A stretch of 64,000 bases of DNA from Penium margaritaceum (lineage: Eukaryota; Streptophyta; Zygnematophyceae; Desmidiales; Peniaceae), in NCBI GenBank assembly GCA_023375785.1, contig SZWC01000810.1, forward strand, positions 287,052 through 351,051, written 5' to 3'. A program made the translations under genes and the position numbers. Below, in pieces: positions 54,952 to 64,000 of the stretch. Below the pieces are notes generated by a model, which did not search any database, had not been told where the DNA came from, and worked only from the letters and a program-made list of their open reading frames with translations. Position 1 is the stretch's first letter, and the number at the start of each line of letters is the position of its first letter.

Positions 54952-57900
54952 TCAACCACTCTCAGGCAAGGAGCAAAGCCCCATGGAACGAATGGCCACC
55001 AAAAATGTCTCGCGCGCCAGTGCCTTCGTCAAGAAGTCAGCACGCTGCATGTCAATGCCGACCAATATGACGGAGATCACGTGTCGCTCCACCAGATCAC
55101 GCACGAAATGATGATCAACCACAATGTGCTTTGTACGGGCTTGAAAGACTCCACAGTCCTCCGCAATGGCAAGAGCACTCTGGTTGTCACAACGAAGCAC
55201 AATGGCAGGCACTGACTGACCCAGCTCAAGGAACAGGCGCTGCAACCACACTGCCTCAGCAGCACCTGCACCCAAAGCAACATACTCTGCCTCCAATAAG
55301 CTACGTGCAATGCAACCCTACTTCCCACTGCGCCAGGAAACAGTGGTACCACCAAGTAGGAACATGTAACCGGTGCGACTGCATCCATATGGGCTCCAAG
55401 CCCAGTCTCTGTCGGTGTAGCCGTCAAGAACCACCGAGCACTGTCGGCGAAACCAGAGTCTAAGGTATGATGTGGAAACCACGTATCGCACCACTCGCGC
55501 AGCCGCATGGAGGGCTCTAGCATGTGGAGCCTGTGAAACCTGTGCAAGGAGGTTGACGACAAAAGCGATGTCGGGACGTGTGGTCGTGGCCAGGTACATC
55601 AGAGATCCGATGAGGCGGAGGTACAAGGTCTCATCCACTGTCTCCCCCAGCTGTGTGGGATCGTCCACCTTCAAGGCGTCCTGCCCGTCAGGTGTGAAAG
55701 GTGTGGAGGCCGTTGGCACTGCGCCAAGGAGGTCATTGAAGCGCTCCCCCACAACACGTGCATATCAGGACTGATGCAATAGAAGCGTCCGACGTCTGCA
55801 GTCTCGTACAATCTCCATGCCAAGAAACACTGCTGCAGGACCAAGGTCCAGCATCCTATAGGCAGTCTAGAGGACCACGTTGGCCTCCTTCACGGCCTCC
55901 ATGGAGGGAGAAGCGATGAGGAGGTCGTCCACATAGACCAGGATGGCACTGAACCGCTCAGGCGCCTGTCGAATGAAAAGAGAGGGATCTGCCTCACTCT
56001 GTACATACCCTGCATGAGTCAGAGTGCATGTGATCCCCCGGTTCTAGCACCAAGGAGACTACTTGTGTCCGTACAAGGACTTTTGCAAGCGCCATACCTT
56101 GTCACCGTCCTCAAAGCCTGGTGGTTGAGCCCCGTAAATCTCCTCATCCAGAGAGCCATGGAGGAATGCATTGTTTACATCCATCTGGTATAGTTCCCAG
56201 TCATGCTGAGCCACCACACCAAACAGAGCGCGAGCTGAGGTAATGCGGCCGACAAGGGCAGAGGTGTCAGTGTAGTCAACGCTCTCGATTTGAGAGTACC
56301 GCTTGACGACCAAGCGAGCCTTGTGCCATTCCAGTGAGTCATCTGGCTTCACCTTCTTGCGAAAGACCCACTTGACCTGAATCGCCTTCCTCCCAGGTGG
56401 AAGGTCGACTATCTCGTAAACTCCGTGCTCTCCGATGGCATGAAGCTTATCCTCGCAGGCGGCATGCTAGGCGTCAGCATCCTCTGATGAAAGGGCGTCC
56501 CTCAGTGTGCCCGGATCAGGCACCAACGAGGGAGGGCTATGAGTGGCGAGTGCACACACCTCAGAACTGGGTCTGACAACCACAAGGTCAGCTGCTACAT
56601 CACAAGCAGTACGGAACTCGCGAGTGACAAGATCGTGCCCTACAAGACACGCTGGATGTACCTCTGTGTGATCTATACGGACACTCAAGTCGAGGGCCTT
56701 TGTGCCGGGATCGCCACTCGCAACGCTGCGAGTGGAGCGCCTGGGTGCAGGACCTGACACTCGCTGGGCTATGGAGCCCAGCGGTCGAAGATGACCACCG
56801 GGCTCACGCGAGAAGCCTGGGCTCGAAGGGCTGACCGCAGGCTCAGAGACAAGCACGACCACATCCGGTGAGGACTGAGGCACAAGGGCAGGTGATGCAA
56901 TGGGAGGAGAGGCTGGTGAACTAACAAAAGACGTAGGACTGAGAGTGGCAACAGGACCACCCATAGAGACAGGAGTACCGGTGGACAGAGGGACATCATT
57001 ATGGGTGTATGTTGAGCGCAAGGGCATAGGAGAGAAGACAGGCTGGACGGGAGAGGTCTCAGGGCCGATAGCGATGATCACCGGGTCATCAAGAGCCGGA
57101 GACCGAGAAGTGGCGGAGGCTCGAACGGACACATCAGCCGGACGAGAGGTGCTCATAGGCTCAGACTCCCCCATCCGTTGAGAAACTTCACACGTAGGAA
57201 CGTGTGTGACAGAAATCGACACAATCGAGGTCAGATCGCGGTAGGTGAGAGAATCCAAGAAGAGCGTGTCGTGGGACTCAACAATGTGATGACGGGCGGG
57301 GTCCCAAAAACGCCAAGCCTTCGACCGCGGGGAGATACCAACAAAGGCACACAAGCAACCCCGTGGAGATACCTTGGACCTCTGCTGATCCTCCATACAC
57401 AACACAGAAGCCACTAAGCCCCAGACACGAGCAAGACGCAGATCAGCATGGTGGCCATACCATAGCTCATACGGTGTAACGTGGTCCGGAAGAGGACCAT
57501 GCCGGAGGCGGTTCCAGACCCACGTCATGTAGGCGAATCCCTCAAAGGCGAAGGGTTCCGAGAGACCGCACTCAGATCGCATAGAACAAACCGCATCCTC
57601 CATGGTGCGGTTCCAGCGCTCAGAGACACCGTTCTGCTGAGGAGAGGTAGGAGCAGAGACCTGGTGAAAAATCCCGCGCTCTGCAAAGAAACTGTCCATT
57701 TCGCCAAGAAACTCGCCGCCGCGATCCGAGCGGAAGGTGTGCAGTGAGTGGCGAGAATGACGCTCAGCCATCACTAGCCAGAGACGAATCGCGAAAGCGA
57801 CATCCCTCTTTTGGCGTAGGCTGTAGACCTACCACATCCGGGTGAAGTCATCCGTCAGGGTGAGAACACATCGGCCTCGATCGGATAAGGAATCGACAGG

Positions 57901-58755
57901 GAGAGGACCGTGAAGGTCTGAATGGACCAGTTCGAGGGGACGAAGGGCTCGAGAACGGGAGTCAGGATGGGTGCAGCGATGCATCTTACCATGAGCGCAG
58001 AACAGACAATCGGTCTTGGGCAGCTTCACGAAAGATGCCACATCAAGACCGAGGGCGGGTTGTGTCCTAATGAGCTTCGACACAGTGTCGGAGCCCACAT
58101 GAATTACACGTCGATGCAACAGGCGCTGGTGCTCAGCAGACGGGACACCACTGAAAAACACACGAGCAGGAGGGGAAGGGGACCAAGGAGAAGAAGAGAT
58201 CCAAGGAATACAATATAGATCATCCACAATAGAGGCACGAAGAACAGCAGTGCGATTATCGAGAGCAGTCACTATCGCGGAGTCGGCAGTGTGCTCCACA
58301 GAAAGTCCCATCGAAGTGCAGGCACACACAGAGAGCAAGCTGAGCTCAATTTCAGGCACAAAAAGCATGTCGGAGAGATACAAGGGGCCAGATGGACCAT
58401 CGAAGCACACAACCCCAACACCCTGGACTGGCAGGGACTAACTAGAGCCTGTGCGAATGGAGCGAACAGATGCCACAGGACTGAGGACAACAAAGTCACT
58501 ACGACGACATGTCATGTTGTGAGTGGCACCTGAATCGATGATCCAAGTGCCACTCGAATCACAACTGGAGGACGTCACAGTGCAACGGGCAATGGAACAC
58601 TCGGTTGCAAGTGGACGCTCGGCAACAGAGGAGGGAGAACGACGAAGGGCGCACAGGTGAGACTCAGAAATCCAATCTGTACTGTCAGGCCCATCATCAT
58701 CACATGCCAACTGTGCTCCCCCATACGAGTCATCACGAGAGACAAGAACAGACAA
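54952..58755 (-). pseudogene. Copia K Pol polyprotein, one frame with several stops
   Basis: Almost the whole Pol lies in one minus-strand frame. Protease is GTWIIDSGATHNMT (about 58550-58509). The integrase zinc motif runs from HQRLLHRRVIH to CLFCAHGK near 58120-57980. Integrase core motifs are LVHSDLHGPL, RSDRGGEFLG and NGVSERWNRT. A long Pro/Ser-rich hinge covers 57100-56500. RT starts KWVFRKKVKPDD near 56370 and shows ELYQMDVNNAFLHGSLDEE and ILVYVDDLLIA near 55940. RNase H has GYTDRDWAW, LEAEYVALGAGAAEAVWLQ and CDNQSALAIAEDCG, ending at 54952. In-frame stops occur near 58436, 57829, 56467, 56057, 55890, 55790 and 55316. The catalytic Asp residues are retained, so decay is by point stops, not frameshifts. 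Confidence 0.92.
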
Positions 58756-58789
58756 GCAAACAGTCTATGAACCACCCGGCTGTGACAAC

Positions 58790-59837
58790 ACACTCGTACC
58801 TCCCTGAGAGCGAAGCACCAAGAGCTGACGGAGCTCGGCAATGGTGCGGTCACGGGGATCCGGGTCTCCGCTGCTCGCCGGTGGGGAAGCGGGAACTGCT
58901 ACTGTCATGGTCACCGTGCGACCAGAGGCTGTGCTGCTCGACGCAGACCGTTGTGCGTGTCGGCAGCCGGCTGCCGACATCAGCTTTTCCTCCAGGTGAC
59001 ATGTCACCTAGAGGAAAAGCTGATGCGCCCAAGTGAGGTGGAGAAGGGCTCGAGCGCGGCGTCGTTGTACCTCCTCAAGATGTCAGCGTGCTCAAGACAA
59101 ACTCCAATCATGAGCGTGCGAAGCACCCACAACTGTGTCCCTCCTGCGGTCCCAAGGCGCGTGTTGATGCGCATGGCGCGCCGCCACTAAGCGGTTGCGG
59201 GCTCGGCAGGTCCCTGATGAAGGGAGTGGAAGGCGCGGATGTGAGCCACGTGGGTGGCATGCGTCTCTGCAGCAAATAGGGACAATGACAGCTCCTAGCC
59301 CCAACGTGGGTCAGCACCCGCGCCTGTGCCGGCCTCTCCAAGGAAGGGGCAAAAGTCCACGACAGTCTCGCGAGGCATGGCGTAAATGAGTCCGCGCTTC
59401 GCCCAAGCCGCTTTCAGCACCTGAGCACGGTCTGTAACCTGGTATCGACTGTGGTAGTAGGGCCAAATCCCCTCTAAAGTGGCCCAGACCTGGAACAGAG
59501 TCTCCCAGCAGTCAAAGCCGTCCTCGCTGACATATCGTGGGGGCGGTGTCTCGAAGTCCTTAGGTTGCCGCTCCGTAGGGAGAGCAACCACAGGATCATC
59601 CTCCAAAGGATCAAGAAGTGCCGGGTCATGTCCTGCCGCTCACCTCGGTGTAGATGCTGACTGCTGTGTAGAACGTGTGACACCGCCGACTTCCCGGGAG
59701 GTGTGCTGTGGGGCCGAGGACTGACTCCGAAGAAGATCAGTGAGCGTGCGGATGGCATCGGTCTGCTACTGATGTAGGAGACGTGTCTCATCCTGCTGAC
59801 TCCGCAGGTCGGCAATGGTCTGCGAGCGTGGGCTCAT
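58790..59837 (-). pseudogene. Copia K Gag region, broken
   Basis: Starts at ATG 59837 (MSPRSQTIADLRSQQDETR) in a different frame from Pol, with stops near 59769 and 59637 and at 59295. A conserved-looking core reads RYVSEDGFDCWETLFQVWATLEG (about 59540-59475). No zinc knuckle could be found; the stretch that would encode it (58960-59030) is disturbed by inverted repeats. The assignment rests on position between leader and protease. Confidence 0.6.
58961..59025. repeat. Two adjacent inverted repeats in copia K Gag
   Basis: A perfect 16 bp palindrome (CGGCAGCCGGCTGCCG, 58961-58976) is followed at 58978-59025 by two 23 bp arms with one mismatch and a 2-base centre. The second looks like an inverted duplication inserted into coding sequence. 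Confidence 0.88.
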
Positions 59838-60189
59838 GACCCCGGAGGAGGAGGAAGAAGGATCTAGTAGTCCTTTGCCCTTGTCACCAGTCTGAGCCAC
59901 GTCAGCACTGAGTATGGGGCCGAACATAAAAAATGCTCCGAACGAGAAACCGAAAGCATTTCTCGAGGAGCTGAAACATTAAAAAAATTGACGTTTTGAC
60001 CCCAAAATTGATGACGTCAGCACAGCCGATGATGACGTCAGCGTCTCTTACGTTAGTGGAAAAACGCTAGCGTTTATTCGCTAGCATATTTTACGCCAGT
60101 GATTTTGTTAATTTTTTTGGAAGGTCACGTGAACTCTGCGTGACTTGTGGGGGTGACCTCGTCATCCCCTGCTCGCGACTGCGTAGGGG

Positions 60190-60560
60190 CTGCGCAGTTT
60201 CTGCGCAGCAGAAATTGTGCTACACCTGCAATGCTGATGCTGCGCTGCTGAAATGCTACTGTTGAACTGTTGTTGTTTCTGCTGCTGTTGCTTTGCTGCT
60301 ACTACATTGCACTCGCTACAGCAGCTGCAATGCTGCTGCGCTGTTGCTCCTTTTGCTGCTGGTACTGGGCTTTTACTACTGCTCGCGGCTGCTGATGCCG
60401 CCGCTGCTACAAGTTGCTACCGCCGTTGCGCACTGTCAGTGCTCGCAGACGCCACCGCAAGCTACTGCTGCGAGCTGCTACTCCTTTTTTTATGTACGGA
60501 CTGGCAGCCTGACACAGCTGCTGCTGCCACCCGGTGCTACTGCTACTCCTGCTGCTTCTT
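60190..60560 (-). repeat. GCA-rich leader of copia K
   Basis: Triplet-rich DNA (gctgctgtt, gctactgct on the plus strand) lies between the primer site and Gag. Frames through it give Leu/Ala/Cys-rich shadows. It is the counterpart of the element E leader. Confidence 0.6.
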
Positions 60561-60724
60561 GTGCTAGAAAATGCCGCAGCTCACCCGATGTAGTGGTGGG
60601 GACTGAGTGATGATGTCGTTGAAAATGACTGGAATGAGTCCCAGGATACGGCGGTGGCGGTGACTCTCACTACTGCTGCCGCTGGTGCATCTCTCTGGCG
60701 TAGCTCAGCGCGAGGGGTCTCGCT

Positions 60725-60736
60725 GCTCTGATACCA
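60725..60736 (-). promoter_or_regulatory. Copia K primer-binding site (initiator tRNA-Met 3' end)
   Basis: Reads TGGTATCAGAGC on the minus strand, directly adjoining the 5' LTR (TGAGAA at 60737 on the plus strand). Confidence 0.92.
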
Positions 60737-62052
60737 TGAGAAAATGCGTGGAAGCTTCCTAGCGATATTGCCACTGACTAGGCGTCAGTGCCTGGTCAGA
60801 CGGTGACGACAGTCACAAGTCGTGCACACAACGGCAAGGGTCTGGCTAGGGGGCACAAGGCAAATTGTCAGAAAGCTTCAATAGCATTTGAAGAGAGAAA
60901 TGACAAATGACAGGTCCATGGCATAAGTACCTGCCGCGGCGCACGGCGGGTGTCGCACGCGGCAGTGCAAGGTCTGTCCTAAAACCGGTCCAAAACCACT
61001 GTCTGGCCGTAACTCTGCGTAGACAAGTCAGAACGCTACGCCGTCTGAACCCACACGTGCAGAATCTCAAGCCGGACGCTACAACTGGTCACATGCATGC
61101 ATCCGGCAACAAACAGCGGACAGACAATGCAAAGACATGCAAATCGGGCCCACGGCAAGTCCACCAATTAAACTCCTACATGCTGCAGAAAAACTGCAGA
61201 AGGTCCCAGACAGCATCCAGGACTCTGGGGCTGTTGGTTTGTGTGGCTTCCACCCGTCACGACCGACACCGCTGGTTTACCGATATACCCACATTCTGGG
61301 TATATGGTAGAGGAGGGCGTGACAACATGACAGGCCTCCGGACTGAACCGAGACTTCTCGAGCACCTACGACAACGCTGGCGAGACGCGGTCGATGCGTT
61401 CCGGTAGCCATGTGGGCTTGTCAAGAGGTAGGAGAGTTTTCTCGGTGGGTTAAGACCGGCGCACCCGGTGGACTGTACCAGTGCGACGAGGAGACCCGAT
61501 GGCTGTTGTGGGGCTTCCGATGTTCGGAAAGTCGTCTGTGATGTCTGGACGTTGATTCTAACGTTTTTTGCAATGCTCATATTTTCTCGGTGGTCAAGAC
61601 CCGGGCACTCGGAGAGCTGTTCCGGTGCTTTGAGGAGACCACCTTTGTTGTTGTCATGGTGTATGCACTGTGTTCTCCCTGTTGACTCACTTGGGTTTAG
61701 CAGGGGTGACGGGGCCCGCTGCGGCTAGCTGCCGGCGCACCTATGTAAGCCCGCTAGGGGCTCATTTTTAAACTCTCCTTGTTCTTTTACATTCAGCGTT
61801 CCAGACTTAGCCAAATTCTTGCCGTCTTGCATCGCACTCACACACAGAGCTCATGTTTGTTTTTGTATGGGCCTACATACCCTAAAGTATTTCCAATTGG
61901 GGCGACCGTCGATCAGCTCCGAGCAAGTAGTCTACCGCCAGACTACGCCCCACTGCCACCTGGGTCCGCATCAGGGATCTGCACGAGCATGGACACGGCC
62001 GAGTGGTGACAATAAACTGTACAGGTTGACAGGAACGTCACAAATCACAAGA
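60737..62052 (-). repeat. Copia K 5' LTR (right copy), split by a solo LTR
   Basis: LTR sequence at 60737-61231 and 61904-62052 aligns with the left LTR and totals about 644 bp. The outer end is CAAGA instead of CAACA. The pentamer gcatc (62053-62057) repeats the target at 54194-54198. The middle is another LTR. Confidence 0.9.
61232..61898 (+). repeat. Solo LTR of the gypsy L family inside the copia K LTR
   Basis: A 667 bp insertion starting TGTTGGTTTGTGTGGC, flanked by ggggc on both sides (61227-61231 and 61899-61903). Its start is the same as the LTR fragment at 63272-63372 and the internal start in the element E LTR (23263). The 3' end reads CCAATT and so lacks the usual CA. It holds two degenerate copies of the 48 bp unit seen in the E LTR. 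Confidence 0.85.
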
Positions 62053-62057
62053 GCATC

Positions 62058-62113
62058 GTCTTTTGTCCCGCATCTCAAACCTGTGAACCACTAACGTTCT
62101 GCTCGGCATAAAG
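62058..62113 (+). repeat. Gypsy J 3' LTR, last part
   Basis: The 56 bp after the copia K target duplication align with the last bases of the gypsy J 5' LTR, e.g. 'gtcttttgtc' and 'ctgctcgg'. The terminal TGTAACA is decayed. Confidence 0.75.
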
Positions 62114-63271
62114 ACTCTGACGACTAAGATTGCTTCTAAATCAGATCGAACGGGTGCACGGCGTGCCACACACCATCTTCTGCGAGAGAGACGGCCGCTT
62201 CACTGGTTATTTTTGGCAGAAACTCATGACGTGTAATGGCAGTCGGATGAAGCCATCTTTGACGTTCCATAGACAACTATGGGCACACGGAGGGACCGAT
62301 TAGATACACAAAAAACTCCTCAGAAATTCTTGTGAGCTGCATGACACTATCCGGACTGCAAAACTGACGACCGTCGAACTCTTGTACGACTCCGCAACCT
62401 CCATTGCAATCGGTTAACTTCCATTTGAGATGGCTTAGAGCAAACATCCCGCCGCATCGACACAATTACAAAGCTAAAGTGAAATTCTCGCGATTGACAA
62501 CCATCGCTGGGACCTCTCTAGACACCTAGAGGAAACACTCTAGACCCTTGCAAAGATGCGAGCAAACATGAAAGGAATAACAAACTGACATCGTAGGGAT
62601 GATGTTGTCAGCCCTAGCGATTGCGTCTTGTTGAGTTGAGTGAAATTCAAACATCATGGACTTCGTGAAGCTCAAACGCAGATGGTTGGGTCCGTTTGAG
62701 ATAAAGCGGATACAAACTCCGGTTGTTGGTCGACTTTGCCTACCAAACAATATGGCAATCCACTGAGTCTTCCACGCCAACGAACTCAAGAACTAGTGGG
62801 ACCCTAGCGAGAAATTCTTCAGCCGAGACATCACTTCGTCTCCAATCCAAGTGGACTTGGATACGTAATAGGGCAAACTTGTCCGAGGCGATGACCTGAC
62901 CAGTCGTCACTATATTCCGCGACGACGTAGACATGAGGGCATGGCGAGAGCCTACTTTGATTTGCTACCAATCAAAGATGTGACGGTCAGCGATGACCAC
63001 AGGATTAATCCGCCGGTAAATCGCGTCAGCGCCATGCTCCGACCTGACAAAAAACTCTCACCTCGTAGGGCGTCCGAACGGCAAAATTTCGAGGGGCGAA
63101 ATTTCCCTAAGACCAGAACAACATGCACTATGTTCAAAGCATGCGAAATCCGGCAGATGACCATCGAAAACGCACAAACAAACAGAGCCTTCGCGGTCGA
63201 GGTCTCAGTTCGAGCTCCACCAATAAACAATAAACAAACAACTGCGAAATTCAAAAAACGTGGACGGCCAG
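62114..63271 (+). pseudogene. Gypsy L integrase and C-terminal tail, broken
   Basis: A second gypsy copy, present only from mid-integrase onward. HGVPHTIFCERDGRFTGYFWQ (about 62160-62220) carries a catalytic Asp. The Glu motif is eroded near 62280 (HGGTD then a stop). The C-terminal part shows DFVKLKRRWLGPFEIKRI (about 62659-62715) and SSPIQVDLDT (62839-62868), aligning with the region before the gypsy J chromodomain. The 62941-63315 open frame has no motif. Sequence similarity to gypsy J is clear but divergent. Confidence 0.75.
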
Positions 63272-63372
63272 TGTTGGTTTGTGTGGCTTCCACCCGTCAC
63301 GACCGACACTGCTAGTTTACCGATACACCCACATTTGGGGTATATGACAGAGGAGGGCATGACGACACGACG
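63272..63372 (+). repeat. Gypsy L 3' LTR, truncated
   Basis: TGTTGGTTTGTGTGGC matches the start of the 61232 solo LTR for about 100 bp, then is cut by a K-family LTR at 63373. Confidence 0.82.
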
Positions 63373-64000
63373 TGAGAAACTGCTAGGAAGCTTCCTAGCC
63401 TTGCTGCTGCTGACGTGGCGACACTGTCCAGTCAGCTGACGCACTAGCAAGCAGGCAGGTGCAAGAAACAGCAAGGATCAGGCTAGGGAGACGCGCAAAG
63501 TCTCCTAAGCTTCAATAGCTTAGTAAATGCAGAGAGAAATGACAACTGACAGGTCCAGGGCATAAATACCTGCCGCGGCGCACGGCGGGTGTCGCACGCG
63601 GCAGTCCAAGAGCTGTCCTAAAACCGGCCCAAAACCACTGTTTTGGCCGTAACTCTGCGCACACATGTCAGAATCCTACGCCGTCTGAACCTAGACGTGC
63701 AGAATCAAAAGACGCACGCAACGACTGGTCACATGCATGCATCCATCGACGGACAGCGAGTATATAATGCAAAAACATGCAAATGGGCCTCATGCCCAGT
63801 CCGCCGAAAGGCGCCTGCAAGACGTAGAAGTCACAGCAAGGAGTCCCGGTGACATCTGGGGCTCTGGAACAGTGGTCGGTCAGCTCCGGACGGGTAGTCC
63901 GCCGCCTGTCGTCGCGCCGGTGTCACCAGGGCCGCCTGCCTCAGGGATCTGCACGAGTATGGACACGGCCGAGTGGTCACAGTAAACTGTACAGGAACGG
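63373..64000 (-). repeat. K-family LTR running off the window
   Basis: Starts TGAGAAACTGCTAGG and aligns with the copia K LTRs almost to their end. The window stops about 20 bases before the expected terminus. It contains the perfect 16 bp palindrome (63383-63398). Whether it is a solo LTR or the 3' LTR of a longer element cannot be told. Confidence 0.88.

Noticed and set aside
60253-60610. Cys/Leu-rich plus-strand frames, possibly a secreted Cys-rich protein
   Set aside because: They come from GCT-triplet repeats in the copia K leader; periodic codons explain the Cys and Leu.
62941-63315. 124-codon ORF as a novel gene in the gypsy L tail
   Set aside because: It runs from decayed post-integrase sequence into the LTR at 63272 and shares its end with LTR sequence; no domain was seen.

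Overview
The window looks like heterochromatic DNA from a large plant (streptophyte) genome. It is a graveyard of nested LTR retrotransposons, mostly Ty1/copia with some chromovirus-type Ty3/gypsy, plus one non-LTR (LINE-like) relic. The plant assignment rests on primer-binding sites complementary to plant initiator tRNA-Met, Ty1/copia polyproteins of plant type, and long AT-rich non-coding stretches. I see no cellular gene, rRNA, CRISPR array or bacterial feature. The species cannot be named from this sequence. Short runs of N flanked by duplicated sequence show a draft assembly.

Layout. 1-1900: AT-rich, no gene. 2137-2934: end of a plus-strand copia element whose 3' LTR (2935-3091, resuming near 8590) is split by a complete minus-strand copia, 'B' (3092-8584). 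9470-20193: decayed plus-strand copia 'C', split by complete minus-strand copia 'D' (12134-18052). 20194-22833: low-complexity DNA, an N gap and (CT)n microsatellites. 22834-29294: element 'E', with 1.1 kb LTRs and a Gag-like zinc knuckle but no polymerase, split by a solo LTR of family B (26888-27757). 29295-34365: AT-rich DNA with one solo LTR (about 31133-32075). 34366-40401: best-preserved copia 'A', one reading frame of 1415 codons with two internal stops. 41559-44300: minus-strand LINE-like relic. 44541-48078: plus-strand copia 'H', carrying a solo LTR with a perfect target duplication (46575-47229). 48079-62113: gypsy chromovirus 'J', whose 3' LTR is split by minus-strand copia 'K' (54199-62052), whose own 5' LTR holds another solo LTR (61232-61898). 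62114-63372: a second gypsy tail 'L', cut by a K-family LTR (63373 to the window end).

How the parts relate. Elements H, K and E share LTR sequence; E, K and the right-edge LTR also share a palindrome at the LTR end, and E and K share a tRNA-Met 3'-end primer site and GCA-rich leaders. E, lacking a polymerase, may therefore have been mobilised by K-type elements. Elements A and D share LTR ends and a different primer site, complementary to the anticodon arm of initiator tRNA-Met (half-tRNA priming as in Drosophila copia). The LTRs of A also carry a tRNA-Leu-like module with box A, box B and a T4 tract, which would give a copia LTR a possible RNA polymerase III promoter. That module and the polymerase-less element E are the best leads here.
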